NCBI GenBank assembly: GCA_018806985.1
Contig: JADANN010000459.1
Span: 62,001 to 126,000, forward strand
Origin: Angiostrongylus vasorum
Taxonomy: Eukaryota > Nematoda > Chromadorea > Rhabditida > Metastrongylidae
Length of the DNA: 64,000 nucleotides
Direction of reading: 5' to 3'
Position 1 is the stretch's first letter. Every line of letters begins with the position of its first letter. Positions 33,701 to 46,150 of this stretch are shown here, piece after piece. Below the pieces are notes generated by a model. The model ran no database searches and was not told the DNA's origin. It saw only the letters and a program-made list of their open reading frames with translations. The position numbers were made by a program, and so were the translations under genes.

Positions 33701-36700
33701 TCATTATCTTGTTGCTTCTGGAAATATGTTAGCCACAGATAGCTAGATAACCGCAGAGAGACTGGAAATCAAGACATATATGTACTTGTATATGGGATTG
33801 CAGATCAAGACGTCTAATTTTATTCGTCTTCAGCAATCCTGTGTGAGATAAGATAATTTTTTTCGGTTTTTGAATGCAAGACATTAGACAAGAGGTCATG
33901 AATCTTTCGAAGCCATTTTCAACTAGGCCTGTGAAAACTTAGGTACCCTAGATGAAGCAGTATTCTGGGAGATATGGTCAGACATTGGTTCTCATTCGAT
34001 GGATGAAAGTCGGTCGAACACCTGTTCGGTGCACCTCGTTGATTTTCTGGTAGCATTTCACTAAATTGATTGTTTCGTGTAGCTGGTTCTCAAGAAATCA
34101 TAACATTTCATCTGAGGGTATCAAGGAGTTATTGCAAGCTATTTTTAATGCAAATGTGAATTAAGAAATGGTTTCAACACTTTTTCCTTTCTATGAACCA
34201 CTGAGCAGAAAGTTGGTTGAGAAAGAAGAGAATTTAAGAACTTTTGGTGAGAGAAAGGAGCAAACGACGAATCCATGAGGTTGCTTTTCTTTCCCTTCCA
34301 TCCAATTCACTCTGCACACGTTCTTGCACTTGTTTTGATTTCCCAATTTGGTTAAGATGCTCGGTACGTGAAGTTGTTGTTTCAGCTGCGCATAGTTTCC
34401 CCGTAAAATCTGATACATTGTCCATGGATTTGATTCACTTAATGTCTCGAAATCGTCAACGTCGATGAAACTGAATCGTTTCAGGATATCCTTATTTCCA
34501 GGACGCTCACTTTCATCAGAAAAGCCTAAAACGAGAAGCTAGTATTGCGAGCAGTTTCCTCGAGTTTACATCAGAGTTTACATTCGTACGAAGATTAGCT
34601 CAGATTTACCTTTTCCCATTTTTATCCCATTGGTCTAAATTGGTTGTAGATTGGGCTCAAATTGAATTGTAAAAAAATATAAGCAGAACGAATTCATGTT
34701 CTAAAGTGGCATGTGAATCAACTCTGCAAGAACTGTGTTTAAACACAATAAAATATAAAAAAAACACTTCTGCTGTTTCAACGATAACCTAAATTGTATA
34801 TGACTAAGGGGCTTAATGTACAGACTTCATCAACCTTCTTTTCAGCTTCAATACTCCGGCGGCTTCAGATTCAAACTCAGAAATCTAGCCACACAAGGTC
34901 AATAGATCGTCTCCTTTCACTTTTACCAGTAGTCTCAGGTTTCTGCTTATAATATAGAATGCTCCACGATTCGCTACTATGAGCTGAGTAATTCATCATT
35001 TAAAGCAAGTTAGGATTCCCTCAGGCGTTACTCATTCAGAAATTATACAGATATAGCAAATGAATGATGCAGTCAAAGCAATAAAAGGATAAATTTTTCC
35101 TTGCACAGGCTACATCGTCTACATAACAGAACTTTTTTCTTTATAGAATTTTATTCGTTCTCATCGTAGTTTATTCTCCTTCTCCGTATCTCTGCACTAA
35201 TAGATTTGCCATTTCGTGATACCCTCTGGGAGCAAGCTATTCCCATAGTTTCACGAATTCGATTTCAAGACCAATTGCTTCTTTTCGTTTCATCGCTATC
35301 TCCTCTTCTTTTTCACCACCAAACGTATTTGAATTTTTGCTGGAAACTTAGTAAATGGAGCATCTCAAGCTGCTCACATTCAAGTGTGCTCACAGCTGAC
35401 TGCTTTGAAAGAAAAACATTTTAAAAGATAATTCATTTCTAAGAGACGACGGCATGAATACATTTACTATAACCTAAAAATTTTGCGTGCTCTGTTAAGT
35501 AAGACAAAAACATAGGCTCCAGGAACCAAATAAACGTCTTCTTGAACAACTTTTTTGTAAGGAAGTCGCTCTTGTGTTAAAATCGGTGAAAATGACTGGA
35601 GAAGTAAAAGTAGAACCCGACAGCTCTATGTGCACAATTGACATTGCTCTTTAGTCATTTATTCGAAATGATTCAACTGTAAGGGTGGACTAAGGGTGAA
35701 CGATATGAATCCAAAACATTTTACAGTGTTCTTCACGGATTAAAATCTGTCAATATTAAACCCTTCATTAAGTACTCATGCGATTTAATAAAAACTCTAG
35801 TTAAATGCACCAGTAGTTCAAAAGAATTTGCGAAAGTTCAAGTTGTGATAATTACAAGTTTATCACTTGAGGAACACATTAGATGATCCTCGGTGGAAAC
35901 TTTTTTCACAAGAAGAACCGAAATTCCTTCTGGATGATTAGAAATGGGATGCAGTCATTTCTCTTCTTCATCAGAACATGACGGACATTTCTCACGTCTG
36001 CTCAAAAAGTACTTCGAAAGTATACATGGGCAAGTTGGAGCGTCATTAACCACAATTGAACCTCGAAATGATCTAGCCGTTTGGGACACTTTGACGAATA
36101 GCGTCATACTGTGGGCGCGACCAGTGGGCGGGCAATGAATTATATCCACTTCGAGCCCTTTTCCGTGCTTCTCAGTCATGTTTTTGCTGTCCGACTTCTC
36201 AAATAGACATGATTCGGAGCTTCTTTAAACCGAACTACAAAGTTGATGAACGACATCGTTCTCAAATGATATGCTCAGATGTGTGCTGCCTCGTCACTAA
36301 TCAGCCCACATCTAGTAGATTTTTTCTGTGATGCGCGGTGTTCGCTATGTGAATAATCAACTGTTGGCAAGGAGTGCCTTGTAAAAGTCACTCAAACTGT
36401 CACGTGTCCATCTATGAAGCGACGTTTATTGGTTTCTAACCCTTCAGCTACGGTAATGCGAGCTACTGGGTGGGAACTTAGTTTACTTCGAGCAGCTACA
36501 CATCCATGGTGCTGCAGTGCTCTAGGCTGTTGAATTTTGTGTATAAAAGCTATCTTGTTCTTGAGCGCAGCAATCATCTCATATGCTGGGTAAAGACAAA
36601 TACATGTTCATTGAACAACCCTTGTTTTTTCTCCTTTTGATTGAGTTATTCGGTTCCTTCCTTGTTTGTTCTCAAATTGTCGAACTTTTTTTCCAACTTT

Positions 36701-36741
36701 TTTCATTTCTAGGAATTCTCTAATTGATTTTTTAGGGTGTC
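30701..36741. other. Gene-poor interval; one weak exon candidate
   Basis: About 6 kb upstream of the flp-18 gene holds no recognisable coding block or transposon. Part of it probably serves as the neuropeptide gene's promoter region, though no motif was identified. A minus-strand exon is possible at 33602-33711 after the acceptor ATATTTCCAG. It reads DSLHRRSGDLSYIKRALESL and an acidic tail, with dibasic sites, but could not be extended. Open frames at 31999-32358, 34191-34425 and 35944-36577 show no motif. Confidence 0.35.
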
Positions 36742-39700
36742 ATGTGGCGGGTGTCGACAAGTCTTATACTTCTGACCGTACTCGCAAATGCTGCTGACCT
36801 AGAAGAGCAAGGTACTACACCTAGATTCTTTGCTGGCACATTTTCACTAAAAAATCGGAAGTACGATTCTCTAAAAAAGCTGGCTTGTTTCAAGATAGAA
36901 TCCTCCAAAACAAAACGTCTAAGTATTCGAGTTTCTGAAATGAGCGGTTTTATTTAGAAAGTTTCTGGAAATCATTGATTGCATACCAACGGGCAATGTT
37001 CCAATCAATCCGTGTTGTTTTCACGTATTTCTATTGGGTGAGATATCCAGTATTAAAAAACTCGACATTTTATCTTCGCCTCAGCTTTTCTTAGAACAGC
37101 GACGTCTGTTTCAATTTTACATATCCCGACATGCCAAGATGGTTCTTTTTTTTAGCATCGTTTTACCATTAAGGGTTATTCCATCGATTGTATCGACTAT
37201 GCTCTTCTTTCTGATGCTGGAAGTATGGAGTTCAATCGGAACCCCTGTGTGAATGAAAAAAATTTTCAATGTTTTATAAACCACTTAACGTTGCTTTCAA
37301 AGTAAAATCGCCGTATCTTCCAAATCTGTGTTCTAAGAAACATACGTTGTTAGAAGATGAATGGCTAATAAATCCTTGTAGGGTTCACTTTTCATTTAGA
37401 AAGGCAGATACTGGAGGAAATCATGTCGTCATTTTATTTCTCAGATTGTGTTGATTAAGTCCACAAAGTTACTCTAGTGGAAAACATAAAGCGCTTCCTT
37501 TAAGTGCAACTTTGGTTTCACCAATAAAATCCAACCTATGAGACACAGAAAAAAGATTGTCCCTGGACATATCTCGATTATATCTTTATTTATTGTTAAC
37601 GCTAATCATTTATAGTTTACGACATGCCGGAAGAAAAGTATACAGAAGCTATGACATTGTTGGGTATCGGTTCACCAGAGCAACATATCTATGCGAAACG
37701 AGGTACTTCAGTACACTTCCACATCTACAATTTTCCGGGCCGTAACATGTGGCTATGCAATTTTCCACAACAACAATTTTCGAGGGAGAAAATCAGGGAG
37801 TTAAAACTTTCAATAAACTTTTCTAGGGCAGCGTGAAATGTGTGTGCCTATGGAGGAGAACTGCTCCGTTTCATTTCACTCAATGAACTCTTTCTGATTT
37901 AAAGTGGATAAAGAACATGTGTTTCTGTCAGCCATGAATGCAATGTGGCATGTGGATAGTTTCTAGGATGTGCACAATTAGTGATTGTATCTACATCACG
38001 AAAAATGTTAGGCAGCTTTACGTTTAAATATTATGTTACGGTTTCGATTGCCCGACTTGGTCGGATGTCTCATCATGAGTCAGGACAACTCATTTGTCAC
38101 GACATTGATCTCATTGTCGAAAAGTTTCCGAGGTTAGCACTCTTGGCGCAACAAAAGCACAAGGGGAAAAGGAAAAAACGTCATAATACTGCGAAATTTT
38201 CCGCATTAACCAAAGGATTAACTATGGGTCATGAATTCTTCAGGAAAAAAAGAACGTTTGACATTATCGATGCTTTTTCCTGGGAGAAATTTTCGCGAGT
38301 TGATTCAACAGTGCAAGTAATTATGTACAAATTCAACGATAGGATAGAAAGTAACCATAACCAGCATTCTGAGGAGGAAGAGAACGAAACAATGCAAAAG
38401 TGGAAACATATTGTTTGGTGGTTGACAACGCTGCTCTGTCCTCCTGTTCGCTTTTATTCATTGAACTTTTACCAGATCTTTTTTCCTGGATTATGTTAGT
38501 GCCGTGAAAATTTTTCGGATAACCGATACAAGCATGGATGCTTTTCAACTCGAGAATTTCTGCTTTCTAAAGCTCAATTGTTAAAACTGACTTATGCTCG
38601 TTGAACTCCTTCACATCGAAGAACTTAATAAAGACTGATTCTTTTAGATTAGATTCGTCCTTTGATGGGAGCTAACTGTGTTCACTGAATTTAATTATTA
38701 TTTAGATCTAGATGGTGATATGCCTGGTGTGCTTCGATTTGGGAAACGTAGAGGCTTTGAGAAAAAAGAAGTTCCTGGTGTTCTCCGTTTCGGGAAGCGA
38801 ACCAACAAAAAAAGTGTGCCGGGTTCGTAATGTTTAGCAGATACCGTACTCGATTTCCGCATCATTAGTATGTCATTTTCAATAAGATAAGTCGTTCTAG
38901 GCGTGCTTCGATTCGGCAAACGAAGCGTTCCTGGAGTTTTGCGATTTGGAAAAAGGGAGATGCCAGGAATGCTGAGGTGATCTGATGAGTTTCACTGATT
39001 TCTAGTGCTCTATATGTACTCATATTGCTATTTTAACCATTCCACAACTCATACACTCCTAAACAAGGTAGTAATAAGTCAACACACATGAAAAATGAAA
39101 AGCTTCGCCAGAGGACTGACAGCAAACGAATCAGTTGCTGGTGAGATAGATGGTCCAAGTCACGAATAGTACATTGGGCGACAAGAAACATTACATCATT
39201 TTGGTAAGCAAACCCGAAATGATTCCTAGAAATCCTCCCATTGAGCTAAGGTAGAAATGAACTTGTATGTGAACTGAATATAAAAAGGTTCTGTATCATT
39301 CTACTGAGAAGCGTTCATACACTCACCTTCCTTTCCACTGGATTAAATTTTAAACCTGTGATGAGCTAATTTAGCCTAGACAGAATTGAGAGCGATTCCT
39401 CATACTAAACGAGCGTCGTGCAGAGACATGGTTGGAAACAACACTAATGTGGAGTTTTGTAGAAATATAGCTTGGGGCGATAGAATGACCATCACTTCAC
39501 TATGATCATCGTCGGTGGTCACTACTCTGTTAGAAACAGCTAGTTCAATAATCCAACAAAGTTTTTTCGCATACTTTTACTATTATTGAAGCAGTGCGGC
39601 CATGAACTAATGGTCGGCAGAACAAATAAGACAAACGATCACTAGGGAGTTGTGTAGAACCTATATCACCTAACAGTTTCATATATTAAGCAACGTCAGA

Positions 39701-40880
39701 CCTATAAACAAGTTATCTTACAAAGAAATCCTCGCCATACGATCTTGTCACATGTTTAATGCATATCTGCTGAGAATTCGCTAAAAGTTATCAGGTATTG
39801 TAATGAAAAGGGTAGGGATTCCTCGGAAGTCTACGAGTTACTGCGCGGCCTACTACGAAGATTAAACAGTCGAGTAGTTGTGGAAGAATTTATTCATTAA
39901 AAACAAATGGTAAAAAGTACACAATATAAGATCTGCATCTATAAGAGGACCAGAGGACATAAGGAACCTATTTATTAAAGGCACACTCAATAGAATTTCT
40001 AAAATACACAGAAATCTTTGGAAAAAGTTGCGAACAGGAAACTCTGAATCATTTACGCACGAAGTAACAAAAGCGAATAAGGGCAAGCGTTTCAAGCCTA
40101 GCTATTGATTTCGTCCCCCAAAATTGCCATAAATATTAAGTAATCCGGGAACTGGCTTACAAATCCGTTGGTTAGTCGTACTATTCTAGACAATAACAGG
40201 ACAAATCAGTGATAGTTTCTGTTCCTTCCTGTTCGCAGCGTCAAATTCTAAATTTCGGTAAGAACAAAAAAAATCTGTTGGCCACTTTCGGCTAAAAAAA
40301 ACAGCGACATTTTCCGTCCACCAATGCCTGCCTAGCTAGTTCACGCGAACTTAAGAAGTCTGAAGACGCATTTAACGATACCATCCTTGCAGATTCGGCA
40401 AGAGGGTTGTGCCTGGTGTTCTACGTTTCGGCAAAAGATACGAGATTCCTGAAATGATAAGGTGAGGTAATAATGTAACATAATCAAGCAATGATGTTTC
40501 AATCTTCTTCATAAGACTTCGGTTAGCAATACATTACTAATTAATCGGGAAGTATTCGAGATGTTTGTAAGTGTTTGAGCTATAATATTTGTAGTCATGG
40601 AGTGTCACTGAGAAAACGACAGTGCGCGTTACCTTGTGTTTTCAAGAGCTTACAACAGATACTGATACATTCATTAAATTACACGATCGAGAAGCTACTT
40701 CTGTCTGTTTTCAGTGGTTCTGCCATACAACTCTAAAAGCAGTTTATGGCAAACGTCGAGCGAACACATGGTACAGTTATTTTCGTATTCAGATTTGACA
40801 AACGATCCACGTATGACATACTTCCTATGGAGCTTCTCGACAAAAAAAGCGTCCCCGGAGTTCTTCGTTTTGGCAAATAG
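36742..40880 (+). CDS. flp-18: FMRFamide-like neuropeptide precursor, flp-18 type
   Basis: Six exons join with perfect phase: 36742-36811, 37616-37702, 38706-38822, 38901-38976, 40393-40461, 40793-40880, giving 168 aa. Exon 1 is a signal peptide (hydrophobic [12 protein letters not shown]). Exon 2 is a spacer ending in AKR, a cleavage site. Then come the peptides, each followed by GKR or [30 protein letters not shown] (three copies), EMPGMLRF and VVPGVLRF, plus one degenerate copy EIPEMIRFDKR. The last [10 protein letters not shown] runs to the stop. The glycine would yield C-terminal amides after dibasic cleavage. The PGVLRFG series and the long DxDGxMPGVLRF first peptide are the signature of nematode flp-18. 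In C. elegans these peptides signal through NPY-like receptors controlling feeding, metabolism and locomotion. Introns 2 (1003 nt) and 3 (1416 nt) are long. Confidence 0.95.
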
Positions 40881-42091
40881 ATCGTAACGTATTTCCAGGT
40901 TTGTTTCGTTGGACGATTTTGCAAAGGTATTTAAAACGAACACAATAATTGCAAAGAATACAGGAATACAAGTTTTCAGGACAGTTCTGTAGTTCCGCAT
41001 TGGTGCGGTAAACGAAGATCCTTCCCAAAGGCACTTATGTGTGATCTTAGAATAAATATTGACGGTTGTTTTTAAGTAAATAAAGGCTAAAACTCGAACT
41101 GTCATGAAATAAGAATGACTGAGTGGTATAGCAATGTGAGGGAACCCCTCTGGGTATTTTTTGACAGATGGGCATATGTGAAGAATGAGAATAATATGTG
41201 GAGCGACCAGTTCTGTTCTTTAAAATTCCATGTCGATTTCCCGTGTAGATTCGCCCTCATATCAGTTTCTACGAAAATGTTGAGAATTTGACGCCCATAA
41301 ATTGAGTACAAACAATGTTTACAGGAAATGAAAGTAACTGCTTTGCACTATGGCTTATTCGAACGCGCTGAACACGTTGCCCTACATAAATCTCAGTTGT
41401 AACCGACATGAAAGTATTTATCATTTTTATCGACGGCTTTGAAATATGTCACTTCATGTGATAGCTTGGGTCATATACATCAACGCGAATCATTTTGAAC
41501 CAAACAAGAGAGGGAACAAATTGAAGGCAATTTAATTTTCCATAGTCTATAGAGAATACAACGGAAGTTTGTCCAAGCATTAGTGTAGTTTTCGTGATAT
41601 AGCGCTAACGTATCACAGATTCATTAAAGCAACTGCACGTCAGTAGAAGAGACGGATCACAGAATAGACTGTCCCCAAGGAATCGCTCCCTTTTCATCGA
41701 TTCACGGAGAAGAATGCCATTATCGGCTGCTTCAGAGAAGAACTATAATCTCCTTTATTCTGAATTTTAGAGTGGAAATAGCTAACAAGTTCTTCCTTCG
41801 TATTTATCTCAATGAGAAAAAAAACATAGAATTTTGTCTTTTGCTAGTAATCCCGATATAGAAGTTCCAAGCACCACCCTTAAGTGCGCCAAATAGTCAC
41901 AGAGAGGCTCTCCTAATAATTCACTGCTTTTTAGACAGATACAACGAGACCAGATCACAACAAAGTCATCCATCCAGCATATTACAACAAGATTACAGTG
42001 TCAAAATCCCTACTAAAACTGGACTGCGTTTTAATAATATTTTCAATACATCAGCACTTGTCACAACATTCTCGAGTGATCGATTCTCCAA
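40881..42091. other. Downstream flank of flp-18; no gene recognised
   Basis: No coding exon could be supported. The minus-strand open frames at 40695-41105 and 41102-41311 are antisense to the last neuropeptide exon or have no motif. The flp-18 polyadenylation signal was not pinned down. Confidence 0.4.
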
Positions 42092-42421
42092 ATGAAGGAT
42101 TCGCTGTCATTTTGGAAGAATCTGAGTTGCAAGGAAACAAGCCCTCCTTCCGATCCAAAAACCTTTGCAACCCCCTGTGGTGAAGATTTTGGAACGCTTT
42201 ATAACAGCTTGCTCAGGAGTCCATTGAAAAACACTTTCGCTCAGCAGTCAACATGTCAGCGGGAAAAAGAAGATTACAAGTCCTCAAGCAGTAGTTATTG
42301 GAGTCCAGACAAGAATCCGAATCCTTCCATGCATGAAGACAAGATAATGCGGCAAGTAGAAGTACTAAGACTAACACGACATGTGGAGGGAGATTATCTA
42401 ATCGGCTTCGTGACTAAGTAA
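42092..42421 (+). CDS. Possible exon or small ORF, unknown protein
   Basis: An ATG-initiated frame of 109 codons ends at TAA 42419-42421. It is hydrophilic with a serine run (KSSSSSYWSPDKNPNPS) and ends LIGFVTK, with two cysteines and no signal or membrane segment. A second frame (41998-42183), after acceptor AATACATCAG, is open over the first part, so the true reading is ambiguous. It could be the cytoplasmic tail exon of a larger gene or a relic. Confidence 0.3.
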   Translation: MKDSLSFWKNLSCKETSPPSDPKTFATPCGEDFGTLYNSLLRSPLKNTFAQQSTCQREKEDYKSSSSSYWSPDKNPNPSMHEDKIMRQVEVLRLTRHVEGDYLIGFVTK

Positions 42422-42854
42422 CTGCTAAATCATTCCTTTGGAAAGAGAGAAATCAGTTAGCAAAATGATTTGAAAAAGTGCTGTAATGAACAATTAAGAA
42501 TCATATGGTTCTTTCCGTGCTCCGTGTGTATGTAGATTTAGAATTACATCACCTGAACTTTGTTCGGTGGCAAAACACAACGAATCTTGCAATTCCTTTT
42601 CACAGGCGATTTGACCCAGATGCCAGTTGATGAGATATTTATTCCTCCAAGCTCTAACGAAAATCTCTGAACTCATTACATCTACAATACGTGAATTAGT
42701 GCGCATTATTATCGTAGATGTAGAGTTTTACTTTTCCTCAAAACTGAGGGTGATATCGACAACTAGAATGTAGTATTTTAGAGTAACACAATCGGAACGA
42801 TCGGTATTCACCTGATAATAGTGGAACACTTCGGCTCTATTTGACACTTGACAC

Positions 42855-43235
42855 TCTGAACGACCCGTTCTCACTGGTTGTGCGGGCTCTAGCGTAATCA
42901 CCATTTATCGAAGATTTGCTGATTAAGCCATTGTGATTTCCTAGAATTCCGAGGTCAGGCTGGCCAAACTCTGCCCCTAAGTCTTCACCACCACAGGCAA
43001 TCGTAGCCTTTGTGGATCAGAAGGAGATTTGCACCATGCGACTTCGATACCAGGACGGTGTCGGATCCTGGTATTGGTTTACTCTTAGGTAGGCTTCCTG
43101 ATTGAAACGCCAGACTCCTTCTTAGCTTAGGAGACCCTGCCGGGAGAAAGAATCCCTTCGCTGTACATCGCAGTCCGACGCCTAAGAACACCTCCCAGCC
43201 ACGATGAGGCGGTAAACCTTTGGAAGGCTTCGGCT
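42855..43235 (-). mobile_element. RTE-like 5'-region fragment (repeat family D, fullest copy)
   Basis: Shares with 62650-62985 the entire order: TTCCGAGGTCAGGCTGGCC, CACCACAGGCAAT, TGTGGATCAGA, ACCAGGACGGTGTCGGATCC, TGGTTTACTCTTAG, GCTTCCTGATTGAAACGCC, CACCTCCCAGCCACGATGAG. Antisense reading includes SGSLPKSKPIPGSDTVLVSK. It is a non-coding relic. Confidence 0.7.
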
Positions 43236-43724
43236 CTATTAGAAAAAGAATTGTTATAAATAGGAGCTACGCAAAGTTAACACATAGCGGGCGATATTTA
43301 TGTGTTCTCTAGCAGCAGGAATAGCAACTATAGGGGGCCATTTTGTTTCTAAGGGTTTACTTTGCCGAGAAGAAGTTTTTTCGCCATAATTTGTGCAATC
43401 GTTCGATGCCTGATCGAATGAAGAGCATTGTGGAAAGCGTTGTGCTAGAAAATCCACCTTCTACGAGTAGTGATTCACAGAAAAAATTTTTTTTCGTAGA
43501 AGTTCACTGGCTGGTATTTTCAATATTAATTAACCATCATTTTATCCCAACCCATGATGAGTCGTGGTTATTGTGTGGAATTTGCGGGTATATAAAATAC
43601 CGAAATAGATGTGGCGTAAGTTCTGAAACACTTCCAAATGCTGACTACCAGGAATCCAGAAGAAATTCCGTTTTACCATTCCTTGGGTGTGGATGGTATG
43701 TAGACATTTACTCACTATTTGTTA

Positions 43725-44010
43725 AGGGCGCGTCAGCGCAGTGGTCTGAGACGCCCTGCAACACACACGTGGGATCGATCCCCGCGCCCATGGCTCACCA
43801 AGCCGTCATCTCTCTGGTGTTGGCAAATTGGTACCAGACTTTTCTGGGAGGATAGCAGCACTGACTTGGTACATCGGTAGGCCACCGCGAGTCATTGTAA
43901 AGAGCAGATAAGCATTCAATCATCTCCAAACACCTCCAGACGACGCTTAATGAAGTCGAATGCATGGCGTACTCCTCAGGGATTGATAAAGCTGAGAGCT
44001 TTATCCTTTT
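43725..44010 (+). mobile_element. tRNA-derived SINE, family A
   Basis: A-box CAGCGCAGTGG at 43735, then B-box-like GGGATCGATCCCCG, followed by the body CTCACCAAGCCG, GGGAGGATAGCAGCACTGAC, CATCGGTAGGCCACCGCGAG, GACGCTTAATGAAGTCGAATG. The end is a run of TTTATCCTTTTATTTA. It is one of the best preserved copies. Confidence 0.85.
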
Positions 44011-45090
44011 ATTTACTATTTGTTACTATCGTGCATCCTACAAACAAGTTGCTGTTAGCAATTGCAGGCATTTTGCAACTTATACTCTGCCTATTCTGAT
44101 ATTGTTTGTACTGGCACCTTCTATGCAATAAATACGATTCATCGTAGCGGTTAAAAGTGAGACAATAGTCAATCGCTTGTTATTTGCCGATAGTCGTTCG
44201 ATAAATGTTTTTTGTGTATCTTCAACTGTAGAGCTGAGTTTTTTTTCCAGTGGGCGCCTGCTATAATGTTTTCCATAAGTCATCATTTGTTTGCAAAGGA
44301 ATGATTTGTAAACCAAATAAAGCACCAGAAACGGATGGTGCATAACGATATTACATCAGCCTTTTCGCTCGCCGAGTATAGACGTATACGCGCATATAGT
44401 TGCTAATGTGTTAAACCTCACCATGAGGCTAAATGTGCTGAATCTCCTGCAATCTAAGCAGTCTCTTCGTATGTAATACCTTTTTTGCTTTTTGCATTTT
44501 CTGTCTAGATATAAGAAAATGTTAATACATTAAGATTAATGTACAAAGGAAATAAAAAAGCTCTCGTTTCCAGTTTTTGAAGAAGTGACTACAAAATGGT
44601 GGGTCAGGATTAAGATTAAAATTCGGTCAAGAATGGAGAAGAGGTTAACGCGTCAAACATCCAAACATCTTTTTACAACCTGGTTTTTAGAATTTCCGAT
44701 GGAAACGTAAAGAATGAGAAATCAAAGGAAAAGTGTAAAGGTTTGTACGTACAGTGCCAGAAAGAATACCGGTAAACAGAAAGGACTTCTTATGAGGGTA
44801 ATATAGAGAGCCCCTCGTACTTGGGGTTCCTCATGATTAACCGAATCACCAAAGATGAGATATTTAGATGAATCTCACCATTAGGAAAGACATACGGGGG
44901 TTAAATTTATGACCGGTCTTCATATTTTTTTTCATACTTTACTTATTCAACGATGAACCTTTTGTGAAATACGTGGTAATCTGTCTAAGACGTTGAGGAG
45001 TTCAAAAGAAGAAACAGTTCATCGTGCGGTGGATATGCGCACCGAATAAAATGTAATAATCACAAAGTAGTGAGTATTTAGTGATGCATT
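44011..45090. other. No gene recognised
   Basis: The minus frame 44080-44343 has no motif or splice support. Nothing else was seen. Confidence 0.4.
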
Positions 45091-45094
45091 TGGT

Positions 45095-45335
45095 CAGGAA
45101 GTAAAGGTAGCAGTTCGACCCCCACCTCGGCGTTCTTCTCCAATCCACTAGGAACGGTTTAGCCCACCTCTCTTAAACAGCGCAAGGAGAATCGGCTCGA
45201 TCAGCATTCTACGGTATTCATGAAGAGGACGAAATCCTTTAGCAGCAACCAGAACAACAGGCGGAATGTTCGGAAACAAATCGTATGTAAGGAGTGTTGT
45301 GGTCCCAACAGTAGATGTGATGACGGGTCATCTAA
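45095..45335 (+). mobile_element. SINE family B (tRNA-like head, distinct tail)
   Basis: A tRNA-like head ending GCAGTTCGACCCCCACCTCGG is followed by a tail with GATCAGCATTCTACGGTATTC and CCTTTAGCAGCAACCAGAAC. The tail matches the copy at 56105-56470 (GACCAGCATTCTACGACATTC, CCTTAAGCAGCAACCGAAG) and differs from family A. Confidence 0.65.
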
Positions 45336-46150
45336 AGAAAATTGGGGGTCTTCAATGTATTTTGAAGCATTTTAATGCGTTTCTCGTATCCTACATATCC
45401 ATATACTACTCTATAGACCGTTAAACATTTTTGGAGTATACAACTGTTATGTGTGATAAAAAGGACTCATCCGCTATCCAATCATAATGGTGTCACTACC
45501 TATGAAGTCACAAATGGTGTGCAAATTGTCCTCCGATATCCACACCCTCTTATTCCATACAATAACCTCGATTCACCATAACGCCTGAATATAGCAGAAT
45601 GAAAAGTTTCTTTACAAAAAATTATGGCTTCACATAAAGGCGGTGATAGTTCCTCGATGCCTAAAGTGCTTTATGAGCTTAGAGCGTGTCAGATTTATAG
45701 AAAAAAACTTTTCACCCACTGCTCTATTTGTGTGTATGTTAGTGTAAAACCACTCATTCCATGTGTCAATAATGGTTCTTCGTAGCTACTCCAGAAGATG
45801 AAGCAATCAATAGTTCCAAACTTGGTAAAATTTGATTTAGGCTTCCCTGTCCTTCTTATGTGATAGCTGACTTGTTGAAGAATATTCTAGTAGTCTTTGA
45901 GTGTCAGTAATCAGCACCACAAGTAGTCCAGAGCTGCAACCAAGAGATTTGGCTTGTGGATACAAGCTCTCAGATGGCGTCGTAGCCAGCAAATAGGAAA
46001 ACAAACAAGTGACGCTTCAATTTGTTTTCGATGTAAAGTAGGATCATGCAATTTTTCCCCTTTAAAGTTTTGAAACTGACCCTCACTTAACCTCGACAGT
46101 AAAATAATCAGCATTTTTTTAAATTGTTGAACTTACTCGAGTTTCGATTT
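45336..46150. other. No gene recognised
   Basis: No coding or repeat structure was seen apart from ordinary AT-rich sequence. Confidence 0.4.

Noticed and set aside
34191..34468. Overlapping open frames on both strands
   Set aside because: Three frames are open at once and the splice-acceptor context is poor; coding sense cannot be chosen.
37981..38499. 172-codon plus-strand open frame, the longest in the window
   Set aside because: It lies wholly inside intron 2 of the flp-18 gene, has no family motif, and the neuropeptide exons on either side splice cleanly around it.
40695..41105. 136-codon minus-strand open frame
   Set aside because: It is antisense to the last flp-18 exon; the plus strand there encodes the terminal [10 protein letters not shown] and stop in the expected phase.
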